Origin: Gryllotalpicola protaetiae
Lineage (GTDB): Bacteria; Actinomycetota; Actinomycetes; Actinomycetales; Microbacteriaceae
Direction: 5' to 3'
NCBI RefSeq assembly: GCF_003627055.1
Contig: NZ_CP032624.1
Span: 1,240,001 to 1,304,000, forward strand
Length of the DNA: 64,000 nt
Position numbers and translations under genes: made by a program. A model generated the notes under the pieces. It ran no database searches. It was not told where the DNA came from and worked only from the letters and a program-made list of their open reading frames with translations. Every line of letters starts with the position of its first letter. Position 1 is the stretch's first letter. Of this stretch, positions 30,463-39,523 are shown in pieces.

Positions 30463-31866
30463 GTGAGTGCACACTTTGACGTCGTTGTTCTCGGTGCAGG
30501 GCCTGGCGGCTATGTCGCGGCCATCCGCGCCGCTCAGCTCGGTCTCAAGACCGCCATCATCGAAGAGAAGTACTGGGGCGGCATCTGCCTCAACGTGGGC
30601 TGCATCCCGTCCAAGGCGCTGCTGCGCAACGCGGAGCTCGCCCACATCTTCCACAACGACGCGAAGACCTTCGGCATCTCGGGCGAGGTGAGCTTCGACT
30701 ACGGAGTCGCGTTCGACCGCAGCCGCTCCGTCGCGGATGGGCGCGTCAAGGGCGTGCACTTCCTGATGAAGAAGAACGGCATCACCGAGTTCAACGGCCG
30801 CGGCCACTTCCTCGACGCGAACACCATCGAGGTCGCGAAGGCCGATGGCTCGACCGAGATCGTCTCGTTCAACAACGCCATCATCTCGACCGGCTCGACC
30901 GTGCGCCTCCTGCCCGGCGTGCAGCTTTCGGACAACGTCGTCACCTTCGAATCACAGATCCTCACTCGCGAGTTGCCGAAGTCGATCGTCATCGTCGGCG
31001 CGGGCGCGATCGGCATGGAGTTCGCGTATGTCCTCAAGAACTACGGCGTCGACGTCACGATCATCGAGTTCCTGCCGCGTGCGCTGCCGAATGAGGACAC
31101 GGATGTCTCGAAGGAGATCCAGAAGCAGTACAAGAAGCTCGGTGTGAACATCCTGGTCGACACCAAGGTCGAGACCGTCGTCGACAACGGCTCGGCCGTC
31201 ACGGTCAGCTACGTCGGCAACAAGGACGGCGCAGCCGGTTCGATCACCGCAGACAAGGTGCTCATGTCGATCGGCTTCGCGCCGAACGTCACCGGCTACG
31301 GCCTCGAGTCGACCGGCGTCGCCCTGACCGACCGCGGGGCGATCGCGATCGACGACCACATGCGCACCAATGTGCCGCACATCTACGCCATCGGCGACGT
31401 CACCGCCAAGCTCCAGCTCGCCCACGTGGCGGAGGCGCAGGGTGTCGTCGCGGCCGAGACCATCGGCGGTGCCGAGACCATGACGCTTGGCGATTACCGC
31501 ATGATGCCGCGCGCGACCTTCTGCCAGCCGCAGGTCGCCTCGTTCGGCCTCACCGAAGAGCAGGCGCGCGCCGAGGGCCACGACGTCGTCGTCGCCCAGT
31601 TCCCGTTCACCGCCAACGGCAAGGCGCACGGCCTCGCCGACCCGACCGGCTTTGTCAAGGTCATCGCCGACAAGGAGCACCTCGAGCTGCTCGGCGCGCA
31701 CATGATCGGACCGGATGTCTCCGAGCTTCTGCCCGAGCTGACGCTCGCGCAGAAGTGGGACCTCGGGGCTTACGAGCTCGCGCGCAATGTGCACACGCAC
31801 CCGACGCTGTCGGAGGCACTGCAGGAGGCGTTCCACGGGCTCACAGGGCACATGATCAACTTCTAG
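30463..31866 (+). CDS. lpd: Dihydrolipoyl dehydrogenase
   Basis: This 467-residue flavoprotein disulfide reductase has the FAD motif [20 protein letters not shown], the redox-active disulfide [19 protein letters not shown] near residue 41, the NAD motif [17 protein letters not shown] near 177, and the second FAD motif IYAIGDV near 310. The C-terminal active-site base is in [12 protein letters not shown]. It re-oxidises lipoamide in 2-oxo-acid dehydrogenase or glycine cleavage complexes. None of the other subunits is here. It is convergent with the GMC gene, nine bases apart. Confidence 0.95.
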   Translation: MSAHFDVVVLGAGPGGYVAAIRAAQLGLKTAIIEEKYWGGICLNVGCIPSKALLRNAELAHIFHNDAKTFGISGEVSFDYGVAFDRSRSVADGRVKGVHFLMKKNGITEFNGRGHFLDANTIEVAKADGSTEIVSFNNAIISTGSTVRLLPGVQLSDNVVTFESQILTRELPKSIVIVGAGAIGMEFAYVLKNYGVDVTIIEFLPRALPNEDTDVSKEIQKQYKKLGVNILVDTKVETVVDNGSAVTVSYVGNKDGAAGSITADKVLMSIGFAPNVTGYGLESTGVALTDRGAIAIDDHMRTNVPHIYAIGDVTAKLQLAHVAEAQGVVAAETIGGAETMTLGDYRMMPRATFCQPQVASFGLTEEQARAEGHDVVVAQFPFTANGKAHGLADPTGFVKVIADKEHLELLGAHMIGPDVSELLPELTLAQKWDLGAYELARNVHTHPTLSEALQEAFHGLTGHMINF

Positions 31867-31875
31867 GCGCGCACC

Positions 31876-33546
31876 TCAGGCCCTGACAGGGGCAGCTTCG
31901 ACCGTGATCTGTTCAGGTTGCGCTGCCAGCAAGTGGGCGAGCCTCACTGCGAGTGTCGCCGCGAGGAACGTTGGGTTCGCCTCTGCCGAGGTCGGGAAGA
32001 CCCCGCTGGTCGCGAGGTAGAGATTGGACGTCCCGTGAACGCGGCAATCACGGTCGACCACCCCATCGGTCGGATTGTTGCTCATCCGAGTCGTACCGAT
32101 GCTATGGAAGCCGTCAGTGGACTGCTCCCAGGCCATGGCCCGCACGCTCGCCGCGTCGGGTGCGAGGTATTCGAGCCTGCCGATGCCCGCGGAGCGAAGC
32201 TCCTGATCCAACAACTCATGACAACGCAGCAGAGAGTCGATGTCCTTTTCGAGGTAGCGGTAGTCCACCTCGAGCTTCGAAACGCCGTCGGCCTGCGATA
32301 GCCGAAGCCTGCTCTCCGCATTGGGCAGCTGCTCCGCGTGATAGTGCAGGGCGTATCGTCCCCCGTCGTTGCGAAGGATGAATCCCGGCTTGCGCACTGG
32401 CGAGACGTAGCGGCGAAGAATGACGTCGCTCACGTCCGTCACGGCACGCAATGGGCGACGTAGGATGTTGCGGATGTGCGCACCGATACGGTACGGACGG
32501 GGGCCAATGTGACGGAGCCGAATCCCCTCTGCGAGGATCGCTCGACCCACCGGCGGAATCACCAAACCAAGAAAGACGAGAGAAAGCGTGGCGTTCCGAT
32601 GCTGGTACTCGTAGAACGGAGGGTTGTCGAGGTAAAAGCTCGTGTTTAGAACGCGATGACGCCGCTGCGCCTCTTCGGACAGAGTGAATCGTCGTCGGAT
32701 GTATGTGTCGAACTCGTCGCGCACGAAGTCGAGGTCGGCCGCCCGAGTGGGGTCGTCAAGCACGATCTCAGCGATGCTGCCAGTCGCGTGCCCCATATAG
32801 TACCGACCGAGCGGGCCGTCGACTCCGCCGAAGGATCCGGGCCTCTCGTGCTGCACGCCGAGAAGAAATCGGGCGATTTCGAGCCCGCCCATGGCAAGCA
32901 CGTACGACTTCGCCCTCAGGCGGGCGGGGGCGCCCTCGCGGTTGACGACGAGCGCCGCAACCGAGCCATCGGCAGCGAAGTCGATCCGCTCGAGCCGGGT
33001 GCTCATCAGCGTGCTCACCGAAGGGTGCGCAACGACGCGAGCCCCGAGTCGCGGACCCAACTTCGGTCGGCGAGCCCAGCGCTCGAGGTTCGACATCGTG
33101 AAGTCGTTAAGCCCCTCCCAATCGGGCTTGTCCGACCGGAACACCGCTGAGCCGCAATCGAGGTGGCTCGCGGCCGCCGCGTACCACGGGGCGACATCAT
33201 CGATGGTGATAGGCCACTCTCCTTCTGGGACGAAATCGCGCACCTCGAAGTCGATCGGCTCGAATGCGACGCACCTTCCGCCCCAGAGCCACGACGTGCC
33301 ACCGATGCCTTGACGGGTTGTCAACTCCAGCGGCGCGTGGCGCGCCGCATCCACGATTTCCGTCCGCTGGGTTGACGGTGCGACCACGTTGCGCTTCCCG
33401 GACTCGAGGTCACCGGCGTCCACGAGAAGCACTGTGCGATCCAATTGCGCCATCTCCATCGCGAAGGCGAGGCCCACGGGCCCAGCCCCGACAACCACAC
33501 AGTCGTATTCCGCAGCCAGCGCCTCACTTGAAGCTACAACAGCCAT
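31876..33546 (-). CDS. GMC-family oxidoreductase
   Basis: This 556-residue FAD enzyme has the Rossmann start DCVVVGAGPVGLAFAMEMA, the GMC motif GIGGTSWLWGGRCVAFEP near residue 80, and C-terminal STDGFHSIGTTRMSNNPTDGVVD with NLYLATSGVFPTSAEANPT that supplies the catalytic His/Asn region. GMC enzymes oxidise alcohols or sugars. Similar proteins are often found inside actinobacterial surface polysaccharide clusters, where they may oxidise a sugar or a glycolipid; the exact reaction is unknown. It follows the acetyltransferase at 33595-34188 by 48 bases and is probably co-transcribed with it. Confidence 0.85.
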   Translation of the reverse strand: MAVVASSEALAAEYDCVVVGAGPVGLAFAMEMAQLDRTVLLVDAGDLESGKRNVVAPSTQRTEIVDAARHAPLELTTRQGIGGTSWLWGGRCVAFEPIDFEVRDFVPEGEWPITIDDVAPWYAAAASHLDCGSAVFRSDKPDWEGLNDFTMSNLERWARRPKLGPRLGARVVAHPSVSTLMSTRLERIDFAADGSVAALVVNREGAPARLRAKSYVLAMGGLEIARFLLGVQHERPGSFGGVDGPLGRYYMGHATGSIAEIVLDDPTRAADLDFVRDEFDTYIRRRFTLSEEAQRRHRVLNTSFYLDNPPFYEYQHRNATLSLVFLGLVIPPVGRAILAEGIRLRHIGPRPYRIGAHIRNILRRPLRAVTDVSDVILRRYVSPVRKPGFILRNDGGRYALHYHAEQLPNAESRLRLSQADGVSKLEVDYRYLEKDIDSLLRCHELLDQELRSAGIGRLEYLAPDAASVRAMAWEQSTDGFHSIGTTRMSNNPTDGVVDRDCRVHGTSNLYLATSGVFPTSAEANPTFLAATLAVRLAHLLAAQPEQITVEAAPVRA

Positions 33547-33594
33547 GATGTCCCCTCAGCCCGGTCGAGCAGCAGTTCAGTTGAATGGGTCGCG

Positions 33595-34188
33595 TCATCG
33601 CGTCGGCCGCATGCCGATGACGCGGGCGGGAACCCCGGCAGCGATGCACTGAGGCGGCAAGTCTTTGGTGACAACGGCGCCGGCGGCGACGACCGCGCCG
33701 TCGCCGATCGTGACCCCGGCGAGCACGACGACGTTTGCGCCCAGCCAGACTCCATCGCCAATGACGATGTCGCGCTCGATCTTGGGTTGGTCGATCGGAT
33801 AAGTGCCCTGGACAGTCCCGTAGTTCGATGCGGTGATGGTGACGTGTGGCGCGAGCAGGCAGTATGCGCCGAGCGTCACGCGCCCTGTGGAATTCCCGGC
33901 CCACACGATGTCGAATTCCCCGATGCGCGTGCCCTCACCCAGGCGAATCCGTTCACCGTTGTGGAACGAGGCGTTCGGAGCGATTCGCACGCCATCACCC
34001 CGGTCGAGCTTGCCCACTTCCCGAACGTGCGAGTACGACGCGAAGTGGAGCAGTCGGAGCGCATGCAGCCAGGTGCGGATGTCGAGCACCGAACGCGCTG
34101 CACCGCCGGTCTTGCTCAAAGTCGTCTCGCCGCCATGCCCGACTCGCGCCGGCTGTGCCGCTGCCTCTGATCGAATTGCCGTCATCAC
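33595..34188 (-). CDS. Left-handed beta-helix O-acetyltransferase (WcaF/Maa-like)
   Basis: This 197-residue protein has hexapeptide repeats from about residue 65 onward (IRLGEGTRIGEFDIVW, DIVIGDGVWLGANVVVLAGV, IGDGAVVAAGAVVTKDLPP) and the ending GVPARVIGMRPTR typical of WcaF/NodL-type acetyltransferases. The catalytic His region is in APHVTITASNYG. The 50-residue N-terminal extension is not conserved in the family. It probably O-acetylates a sugar of the surface polymer. Its promoter region shares sequence with three other units of the cluster (34194-34240). Confidence 0.85.
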   Translation of the reverse strand: MMTAIRSEAAAQPARVGHGGETTLSKTGGAARSVLDIRTWLHALRLLHFASYSHVREVGKLDRGDGVRIAPNASFHNGERIRLGEGTRIGEFDIVWAGNSTGRVTLGAYCLLAPHVTITASNYGTVQGTYPIDQPKIERDIVIGDGVWLGANVVVLAGVTIGDGAVVAAGAVVTKDLPPQCIAAGVPARVIGMRPTR

Positions 34189-34193
34189 GGACG

Positions 34194-34240
34194 TGACGAT
34201 ATCTCATCTATGCTGAAGGTGCCGCCCCCACTAAACGGGG
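34194..34240 (-). promoter_or_regulatory. Cluster promoter motif, site D (degenerate)
   Basis: In gene orientation this reads CCCCGTTTAGTGGGG, then 20 bases later TGAGATATCGTCA (34206 to 34194), close to the start of the acetyltransferase gene at 34188. The second block matches TGAGAAATCGTCA of site B at 55008-55020 at 12 of 13 bases. Spacing between the blocks is six bases longer than in sites B and C, so this copy is less certain. Confidence 0.5.
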
Positions 34241-34310
34241 CGCACGCCCGACGTGCCAGCGCCCTAGGCTGGCGACCCAGCAGACTGCAAACCATCCGAG
34301 AGGCCAGACC

Positions 34311-35177
34311 ATGGTTGACGGCGTCAGCGTGATCATTCCGGCGCACAACGAGGCGCACGTGATCGGCGGCACCCTTCGCCGACTTGTCGACACCGACATC
34401 GAAGGGCGACTTGAGTTGATCGTGGCGACCAACGGGTGCACCGACCGCACCGGCGAGATCGCCGCATCTGTGTCACCGCGGGTTCGAGTGATCGAAGTGG
34501 ATGCCGCTTCCAAGATCGCTGCGCTCAATGCCGGCGACGAAGCATCGACCTGGTCGACGCGCGCCTATCTCGACGCGGACATCGACATCACCGCAGACGC
34601 ACTGTTGGCCTCGGCTGATGCACTGGGCGATGGCCCGATGCTCGTCTCAGCACCGCGCATGCTTGTCGACACTGCGGGCTCAAGCGCCCCTGTGCGGATG
34701 TACTACAGGGTTTGGGAACTCACGGACTACCGCCTGCACGGCATGGTCGGTTCCGGCATCTACATTGTCTCAGGCATCGGCCGTGCACGGTGGGGCAGTT
34801 TTCCCGATGTCATCGCCGACGACCTGTTCGCGCAACGCCAGTTCGCGGAGCACGAGCGTCTCGAGTTCAATGGGGCCACCTTCACGATGCGCGCCCCGCG
34901 CGACCTTCGCACCTTCCTTCACCGCCAGACGCGGATTGTCGCCGGAAACCGTGAGGCCGCAGCGCACTATCCGGAACTGGAGCGCATGACGGTAGCGCCG
35001 GGCGTGTGGGCACTGATCGGCCGGCTGCTTCGCCGCCCATGGCTCTGGCCTGCGGCGCTCGTCTATACGTATGCCTCCCTCGAGCCGCGCCGCCGCGCCG
35101 CCGTGGTGCGCGCACGCGGCGCGGCGCAGAGCTGGAACCGCGATGAGACCCGACGGGTGTCTGCAGTCCAGAACTGA
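34311..35177 (+). CDS. GT2-family glycosyltransferase
   Basis: This 288-residue protein has the GT-A core SVIIPAHNEAHVIGGTLRRL, the ATNGCTDRTGEIA nucleotide segment, and the metal site AYLDADIDI near residue 85. A later VSGIGRARWGSFPDVIADDLF holds the usual acidic pair (about residue 155). The C-terminal part has a hydrophobic stretch, PWLWPAALVYTYA, which may touch the membrane. It transfers a sugar from a nucleotide donor during repeat-unit assembly. ATG 34311 follows GAGAGG. It is divergent from the acetyltransferase and separated by 255 bases from the main rightward operon, with TAGGCT at 34265-34270 as a possible -10. Confidence 0.88.
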   Translation: MVDGVSVIIPAHNEAHVIGGTLRRLVDTDIEGRLELIVATNGCTDRTGEIAASVSPRVRVIEVDAASKIAALNAGDEASTWSTRAYLDADIDITADALLASADALGDGPMLVSAPRMLVDTAGSSAPVRMYYRVWELTDYRLHGMVGSGIYIVSGIGRARWGSFPDVIADDLFAQRQFAEHERLEFNGATFTMRAPRDLRTFLHRQTRIVAGNREAAAHYPELERMTVAPGVWALIGRLLRRPWLWPAALVYTYASLEPRRRAAVVRARGAAQSWNRDETRRVSAVQN

Positions 35178-35344
35178 CTCGGATCAGGGCGACTGATCGG
35201 CGGGCTATGGCCCGGTCGGGCGACCCCGCTTCGCAACGGCCCGGAAGGGGTCAGGGGCGCGCTTGTGATAGCGCCGCGTCGTCGCCATGGGGAGGTGCGC
35301 GTGCGATGACCTTCAGATCCTTGCGTTTTCATAACTGAATATTG

Positions 35345-35380
35345 CTCACCCCTCAGATTGGGGGACGTGAGGATCCCTCA
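35345..35380 (+). promoter_or_regulatory. Cluster promoter motif, site A, in the gap before the priming transferase
   Basis: CTCACCCC (35345-35352) is followed by GGGGGACGTGAGGATC and CCTCA up to 35380, close to site B (CTCACCCCC then GGGACGTG) and to the plus strand of site C (GTGAGGATCTCTCA). TAGCGT (35389-35394) could be the -10. The TGAGAAA block of sites B and C is not conserved here. The remaining 255-base gap (35178-35432) shows no gene. Confidence 0.5.
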
Positions 35381-35432
35381 GTGCAGGTTAGCGTCTCAGT
35401 AGTCGAGCAATTCTCACCCCCGAGACGAGACG

Positions 35433-36935
35433 ATGACTACCGACGCACACCCTCTACTTCCCGTCGCGAGGACGGTCTCAACCCCCCCCTCCCCCCGCGC
35501 TGAGACCAGACGCTCCCCCGAGGCGCGTCTGTCCCGGCGCTACCTCTCCCGACTGCGCGTCACCGATGCCGCGGTCATCGCCCTCGCGATGGGGACAACC
35601 TTCGTACTGCGCCTCGCCGGCAACGGCGCCGACGGGCGCGGTGCGGTCATCATGCAGGCCGCGATCTGTCTAGCCGTCGGCGCGTGCTGGTATCTGCTGC
35701 TGGGCGTGATCGGCTGCCGTGACCGCCGGCAGCTCGGCGTCGGCGCCACCGAATACAAGAACCTGCTGACCGGCAGCGTGATCCTGTTCGGCGCGGTCGG
35801 CATCGCCGACCTCCTAATCGGAGCCCACCTCGGCCGCGAATACGCAGTCGCTTTCCCCATCGGTGTCATCGGGCTCGCGCTTACCCGGTGGGGCTGGCGC
35901 AATTGGCTCGCCGCCACAGGCAAAGAACGCCGCTACCTGCGCCGCGCCCTCGTCGTCGGCTCACGTGACGATGTGCGCTATGTGATGCGTCAGATCCAAG
36001 CATCCGGAAGCCCGGCCTACAACGTGATCGGAGCAGCGGTCGCAGAGTTGGGCGACCCCTACCTCCGGGAGGGCGAGCAGCGCATCCCGGTGCTCGCCGG
36101 CTATGCGAACGTCGCAGAGGCCGCGACGGCAGCGGAGGTCGATGAGGTCATCGTTGCGAGCCAACCGCACGACGGCGGCGAGTTCGTACGCAACCTGAGC
36201 TGGAGCCTGGAAGGATGCGGCGCCGACTTGGTGCTGGCCTCCCGCCTGGTGGATGTCGCGGGGCCGCGCGTGCACTTCACTCCGGTGCAAGGCCTGCCCC
36301 TGATCCACGTCGAGATCCCGCGGTTCGACGGCGGCAAGCACGTGTTGAAGCGGTTCGTGGACATCATCGGCGCATCCCTCGCACTGGTCATGCTCTCACC
36401 CGTCTTCGTCGTCGTCGCCGCCCTGATCCAGCTCGACGACCACGGTCCGGTCTTCTTCCGGCAGACGCGCGTCGGCAAGGACGGCACACAGTTCCGAATG
36501 GTCAAGTTCCGATCGATGGTGACGGATGCCGAGGCCAGACTCGCATCGCTGCGCACCGCGTCGGACGACGGCAACGGAATGCTGTTCAAGCTGAAGGTGG
36601 ACCCTCGCGTGACGCGAGTCGGCCGGTTGCTGCGCAAGTACTCGATCGACGAGTTCCCGCAGTTCTGGAACATCCTCATCGGCGAGATGAGCCTGGTCGG
36701 GCCGCGCCCGCCGCTCCCTGCCGAGGTTGCCGAGTATGCCAACCCCGTGCACCGCCGGCTGTACATCAAGCCGGGCCTCACGGGCCTGTGGCAGATCAGC
36801 GGACGCAGCGACCTCAGCTGGGACGAGAGCGTTCGGCTCGACCTCTACTACGTCGAGAACTGGTCACTCGCCGGCGACCTGATGATCCTGTGGCGCACCG
36901 TACGTGTGCTGCTCAGCCCGGTCGGAGCCTACTGA
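35433..36935 (+). CDS. Priming polyprenyl-phosphate glycosyl-1-phosphate transferase
   Basis: This 500-residue protein has about four N-terminal helices (for example AAICLAVGACWYLLLGVIG), a Rossmann-like middle region (RRALVVGSRDDVRYVMRQI near residue 170) and the C-terminal bacterial sugar transferase domain. That domain begins FVDIIGASLALVMLSPVFVV near 308 and has KFRSMVTDAE, LLRKYSIDEFPQFWNIL (catalytic Asp-Glu) and LVGPRPPLP. It starts repeat-unit assembly by moving sugar-1-phosphate from a UDP sugar to undecaprenyl phosphate at the inner leaflet. It opens the rightward polysaccharide operon. A C8-T-C6 tract lies in codons 17-22. The next gene overlaps its stop by one base. Confidence 0.93.
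   Translation: MTTDAHPLLPVARTVSTPPSPRAETRRSPEARLSRRYLSRLRVTDAAVIALAMGTTFVLRLAGNGADGRGAVIMQAAICLAVGACWYLLLGVIGCRDRRQLGVGATEYKNLLTGSVILFGAVGIADLLIGAHLGREYAVAFPIGVIGLALTRWGWRNWLAATGKERRYLRRALVVGSRDDVRYVMRQIQASGSPAYNVIGAAVAELGDPYLREGEQRIPVLAGYANVAEAATAAEVDEVIVASQPHDGGEFVRNLSWSLEGCGADLVLASRLVDVAGPRVHFTPVQGLPLIHVEIPRFDGGKHVLKRFVDIIGASLALVMLSPVFVVVAALIQLDDHGPVFFRQTRVGKDGTQFRMVKFRSMVTDAEARLASLRTASDDGNGMLFKLKVDPRVTRVGRLLRKYSIDEFPQFWNILIGEMSLVGPRPPLPAEVAEYANPVHRRLYIKPGLTGLWQISGRSDLSWDESVRLDLYYVENWSLAGDLMILWRTVRVLLSPVGAY
35474..35507 (+). repeat. Poly-C tract flanked by a 7-bp inverted repeat
   Basis: Eight C (35482-35489), T, then six C (35491-35496) lie within codons 17-22 of the priming transferase. 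GGTCTCA (35474-35480) and TGAGACC (35501-35507) flank it as perfect inverted repeats. Homopolymer runs near the 5' end of a surface-sugar gene are candidate sites for slipped-strand switching; this is only a possibility here. Confidence 0.6.
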
Positions 36936-37567
36936 TGTCGATCTCAGCCGAACCCGCCGCAGACCCGTCGGCACCGCGTATCGAGCCGACCGCCGACGTC
37001 GACCCACGGGCCTCGATCGGCGACGGCACCCAGGTGTGGCACCTCGCGCAGGTGCGCGAGCACGCCCACGTCGGGGCACATTGCGTGCTCGGGCGGGGGG
37101 CATATGTCGGGCCGAGTGTCATCGTCGGACAGAACTGCAAGCTGCAGAACTACTCGCTCGTATACGAGCCGGCCCTGCTCGAAGACGGGGTCTTCATCGG
37201 CCCAGGGGCTGTTCTGACCAATGATCTGCACCCGCGCGCGATCACCGTCGACGGCGGACTCAAGACGGAAGACGACTGGAACATGGTCGGCGTCATCGTG
37301 CGCCGCGGAGCGGCCGTCGGTGCTCGCGCCGTCTGCGTCGCGCCGGTCACCATCGGCCGCTGGGCGATGGTCGCCGCTGGTTCCGTCGTGACCCGCGACG
37401 TGCCCGACTTCGCGCTCGTCGCCGGCGTGCCTGCCAAACAGATCGGCTGGGTCGGCCGCGCCGGTGTCAAGCTCGCGCAGCAGCCCGACGGCAGCTGGCG
37501 CTGCCCCGAGACGGCCGAGATCTACCGCGAGGCCGACGGCGCTCTGAGCCGCGTGGAGGAGTCATGA
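36935..37567 (+). CDS. WlbB/WbpD-like sugar N-acetyltransferase
   Basis: This 210-residue left-handed beta-helix protein has hexapeptide runs IGDGTQVWHLAQVREHAHVG, PSVIVGQNCKLQNYSLVYEP and VIVRRGAAVGARAVCVAPV. The DDWNMVGVIVRRG and GVPAKQIGWVGRAG segments match UDP-2-acetamido-3-amino-2,3-dideoxyglucuronate N-acetyltransferases. It would acetylate the 3-amino group of a UDP sugar using acetyl-CoA. I use ATG 36935, which overlaps the previous stop as TGATG. Its plausible pathway partners are the Gfo/Idh protein (53893-54951) and a DegT aminotransferase (49848-51008) in the opposing operon. Confidence 0.8.
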   Translation: MSISAEPAADPSAPRIEPTADVDPRASIGDGTQVWHLAQVREHAHVGAHCVLGRGAYVGPSVIVGQNCKLQNYSLVYEPALLEDGVFIGPGAVLTNDLHPRAITVDGGLKTEDDWNMVGVIVRRGAAVGARAVCVAPVTIGRWAMVAAGSVVTRDVPDFALVAGVPAKQIGWVGRAGVKLAQQPDGSWRCPETAEIYREADGALSRVEES

Positions 37568-38205
37568 AGCTACGTCGCATCGTGATCGCCGCGATCGCCG
37601 CGGCATCCGTCATCGTCGCCGCCGGCGTGGTCGTCTCGTTCCTTCCGACGAAGTCGGGGCACAGCGTCGCGCAGACCGTGCTCGGCGGCGCGCCGACACC
37701 GCGCACGACGGATGCCGGCAGCGGAAGCAGTCTGCACGCGCCCGGCCTCTCATCCCCGCAGCCCTCCGCACCATCGAAGTCGAAGTCGTCGAAGAAGCAG
37801 GACAACTCGCTGATCGCGGGCGTCGGCCACGGCGGCTCCGAGCAGATCCCAACGGCAACGCCGACGCCCTATCGGCTGCACCCGACCCCGGTGCCCACCA
37901 AGATCGCCGCGGACGATGTCACGATCGCACCGAACTCCAAGGTCGCCTCCAAGTCGGTCAAGACGACGGACGGCACGACGCAGGTGCTCATCGACGCGAC
38001 CACCACGAGCAAGCCCGCCGACACGGTCGCCTTCTACCAAGGCGTGTTCACCTCGCTCGGCATGACCGGACAACCGGTTCCAGCCGTCGGCGGCGCGACG
38101 GCGATTGCGTTCAGCAAGGGCCCGAGCGCCCTCACCCTGACTGTCAGCCCGCACGACAAGGGCAGCAGCTACCTCATTCACGGCGTACTTCGCACGGGCG
38201 CCTAG
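37564..38205 (+). CDS. Membrane-anchored protein of unknown function in the polysaccharide operon
   Basis: This 213-residue protein has an N-terminal hydrophobic helix (IVIAAIAAASVIVAAGVVV), a Ser/Pro/Lys-rich linker (about residues 45-110, with a TPTPYRLHPTPVPTK run) and a compact C-terminal region of about 90 residues (TTDGTTQVLIDATTTSK to SYLIHGVLRTGA). The C-terminal part could be a small extracytoplasmic domain. No family is recognised. It is coupled by ATGA to the acetyltransferase gene. A role at the cell surface, such as polymer handling, is inferred from topology and context only. Confidence 0.7.
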   Translation: MKLRRIVIAAIAAASVIVAAGVVVSFLPTKSGHSVAQTVLGGAPTPRTTDAGSGSSLHAPGLSSPQPSAPSKSKSSKKQDNSLIAGVGHGGSEQIPTATPTPYRLHPTPVPTKIAADDVTIAPNSKVASKSVKTTDGTTQVLIDATTTSKPADTVAFYQGVFTSLGMTGQPVPAVGGATAIAFSKGPSALTLTVSPHDKGSSYLIHGVLRTGA

Positions 38206-38242
38206 AGAACCACCCACCTGAATCCCGACCCAGGAGCTCACC

Positions 38243-39523
38243 GTGTACATCACCCTTTCCGACCGAGGGGCCAAGACCGACCCGACGACGAAGGGTCGCG
38301 TCGCGACCCGCGTCTCGTCCACCGTCATTGCGATGGGCGTCGTCAGTATGTTCACCGACATCTCGAGCGAATCGGTGGCTGCTGTCCTTCCCCTGTACAT
38401 CACCGCGGCGATGGGCATGTCGACGATCGCCTATGGCTTCATCGACGGCCTCTATCAGGGAGTCAGCGCCGTGGTGCGCATCGGCGGCGGCTGGGCGGCC
38501 GACCGCAGCGACCAGCCGAAATGGGTGGCGTTCCTCGGCTACGGTGTTTCCGCGCTCGCCCGCATCTGGCTGCTGTTCGCAACCGGTTTCGCCGCGGTGA
38601 CCTCGGTCGTCGCGATCGATCGCATCGGCAAAGGCATCCGCACCGCGCCGCGTGACGCGCTGATCACCGCGTCCAGCCAGCCGGACAATCTCGGCCGCTC
38701 CTTCGGCGTGCACCGCATGCTCGACACGATCGGCGCGGCCGTCGGGCCGTTGCTCGCCTTCGTGATCCTGTGGGTGCTGCCCGGCGGGTACCGCGCGATC
38801 TTCGTGCTGTCGCTCGCATTCGCCATCGTCGGCGTGCTGATCCTCGGGGTGATCGTGCGCAACGGCCACCCCGCGCGCGAGGCCGGCCGCCGTCCCGCTC
38901 GACGGTTCTGGAGCGCCAAAGACCTCAAGCTTCCCGGCATGCCCCGGCTGCTCGTCGCAACCGGCGCTCTCGGGCTGATCACGGTCGGCGACGGATTCAT
39001 CTACCTGGTGCTGCAAGCACGCTCGTCGTTCGCGGCCGAGTGGTTCCCGCTGCTCTACGTCGGCACGAACGTCGTGTTCCTCGCCCTCGCGATTCCGCTC
39101 GGTCGCTGGGCCGACCGCATCGGCCGCGGCCGCGTGTTCATCATCGGCCACTGCGCGTTGTTCGCCGTATACCTGATCACGACGATTCCCGTCGGCGGGA
39201 TCGCGATCACCCTCATCTGCCTCGCCCTGCTCGGCGCGTTCTACGCAGCCACCGACGGCGTCCTCTCGGCGCTGACCGCGCAGCTCACGCCGCCTGAGAG
39301 CACAGCGAGCGGCATCGCGGCGACCCAGACCGTGACGGCCATTGCGCGCCTGATCGCCTCGACCGGCTTCGGCGTGCTGTGGTTCGCGATGGGACGGCAG
39401 AATGCGATGGCTCTCGTCGCCGGTCTCGCGGTGCTTGCCGTCATCGCCTCGGTCTACCTGCTGCGCCCGATGCTCGGTGTGCTGCACCGCGAGGTCGAGC
39501 TCTCACCGGAGTTCGACGAGTGA
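38243..39523 (+). CDS. MFS transporter within the polysaccharide operon
   Basis: This 426-residue protein has about 12 helices and resembles the MFS group with GVVSMFTDISSESVAAVLPL near residue 33. IDRIGKGIRTAPRDALI near 125 is a characteristic loop of this group. The second half has GRWADRIGRGRVFIIGH (motif A). The substrate is unknown. A GTG start at 38243 follows AGGAG. It is placed between a membrane-anchored protein and a beta-propeller protein in the same operon and may export a building block or release product; that is speculative. Confidence 0.87.
   Translation: MYITLSDRGAKTDPTTKGRVATRVSSTVIAMGVVSMFTDISSESVAAVLPLYITAAMGMSTIAYGFIDGLYQGVSAVVRIGGGWAADRSDQPKWVAFLGYGVSALARIWLLFATGFAAVTSVVAIDRIGKGIRTAPRDALITASSQPDNLGRSFGVHRMLDTIGAAVGPLLAFVILWVLPGGYRAIFVLSLAFAIVGVLILGVIVRNGHPAREAGRRPARRFWSAKDLKLPGMPRLLVATGALGLITVGDGFIYLVLQARSSFAAEWFPLLYVGTNVVFLALAIPLGRWADRIGRGRVFIIGHCALFAVYLITTIPVGGIAITLICLALLGAFYAATDGVLSALTAQLTPPESTASGIAATQTVTAIARLIASTGFGVLWFAMGRQNAMALVAGLAVLAVIASVYLLRPMLGVLHREVELSPEFDE

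Noticed and set aside
38174-39487. 437-codon open frame opposite the MFS gene in the polysaccharide operon
   Set aside because: Highly charged Glu/Arg/Gly-rich translation, no helix or motif; the MFS frame has the expected membrane helices and start context.
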